Source: Syntrophomonadaceae bacterium (GTDB taxonomy: Bacteria > Bacillota > Dethiobacteria > DTU022 > UBA8154). Taken from it: 13,955 nt of DNA. Below the pieces are notes generated by a model, which did no database searches, was not told the DNA's origin, and saw nothing but the letters and a program-made list of their open reading frames with translations. Shown piece by piece: positions 13,770-13,955 of the stretch. The stretch's first letter is position 1; every line of letters begins with the position of its first letter. The translations under genes and the position numbers were made by a program. The stretch covers positions 1 to 13,955 of the forward strand of contig SKTJ01000018.1 of the NCBI GenBank assembly GCA_007122565.1. The letters are read 5' to 3'.

Positions 13770-13955
13770 TCATATCCCCCCAACGATTAAATAAATAAGG
13801 TTTAAGATGAAGCCGAACAAAAGACCTGAGCCTATACGCAGCAGAATGGAGTGTATGGGAGAGAGGCCGGTAAACCCCAGTACAGGCGCCTCCAATAAAA
13901 GAGAGTGGCTGGTGAGAATCATCATTGCTAAAACGGTAATTTCCCGGGGGGAGAG
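13770..13955 (-). CDS. Nucleoside-recognition (Gate) domain membrane protein, partial (5' end outside window)
   Basis: The frame is open from the window edge to a TGA at 13772-13770, giving the last 61 residues of a membrane protein. It contains MMILTSHSLLLEAPVLGF, whose SHSLLLE resembles the NHSIIED motif of the next gene, and ends in a hydrophobic helix (LLFGFILNLIYLIVGGI). The stop lies 4 bases before the start of the 164-residue partner, so the two are co-transcribed and probably form a two-subunit unit, as SpmA and SpmB do. Identification rests on this motif and on context, since most of the protein is missing. Confidence 0.65.
   Translation of the reverse strand, partial: LSPREITVLAMMILTSHSLLLEAPVLGFTGLSPIHSILLRIGSGLLFGFILNLIYLIVGGI

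Overview
The window looks like chromosomal DNA of an anaerobic member of the Bacillota, class Clostridia, probably near the Peptococcaceae/Desulfotomaculum-type lineages. The reasons are moderate GC content, strong AGGAGG-type ribosome binding sites on most genes, an oxygen-sensitive type of hybrid cluster protein, a polyferredoxin, and short palindromic repeats in the intergenic gaps. The lineage is an inference from gene content; no rRNA is present. There is no prophage, CRISPR array, tRNA, rRNA or intact insertion sequence.

Layout. Positions 1-4869 carry four plus-strand genes: a RarD-type EamA permease, proA (glutamate-5-semialdehyde dehydrogenase), an MFS permease and a cysteine-rich 4Fe-4S protein. 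They face pgi (glucose-6-phosphate isomerase, minus strand, 4962-6278), and between the two lies an inverted doublet of palindromes that probably ends transcription in both directions. A 480-base AT-rich intergenic region (6279-6758) separates pgi from the divergent Rrf2 regulator gene. The Rrf2 gene is followed by hcp (hybrid cluster protein), a GC-rich palindrome doublet and an HD-domain protein with an N-terminal cysteine-rich module. A 313-base gap (9910-10222) holds several small stems and is the best candidate for an unrecognised leader RNA. It precedes a cupin gene, a short cobalamin-independent methionine-synthase-like gene (core-MetE size) and a two-part nitroreductase. On the minus strand follow a TIM-barrel amidohydrolase and two membrane genes of the nucleoside-recognition (Gate) type, the second cut by the window edge.

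How the genes fit together. The clearest functional unit is Rrf2 plus hcp. The regulator has the three cysteines expected for an Fe-S cluster and sits directly before an enzyme that removes NO or hydroxylamine, which suggests NsrR-like control. A perfect dyad (TTAATG-TCC-CATTAA) lies at a plausible promoter of hcp. The cupin and MetE-like genes are 6 bases apart and almost certainly co-transcribed. ProA acts in proline synthesis and Pgi in glycolysis/gluconeogenesis; neither has a pathway partner beside it here.

The most unusual features are non-coding: (i) two members of one palindromic repeat family whose outer stems differ by compensatory changes (1123-1155 and 4869-4957), (ii) a second palindrome doublet of different sequence (9016-9107), (iii) the possible structured RNA at 9932-10135, and (iv) a degenerate CAGAAGTCAG-like tract in several gaps that has been translated into the C-terminus of one membrane protein.
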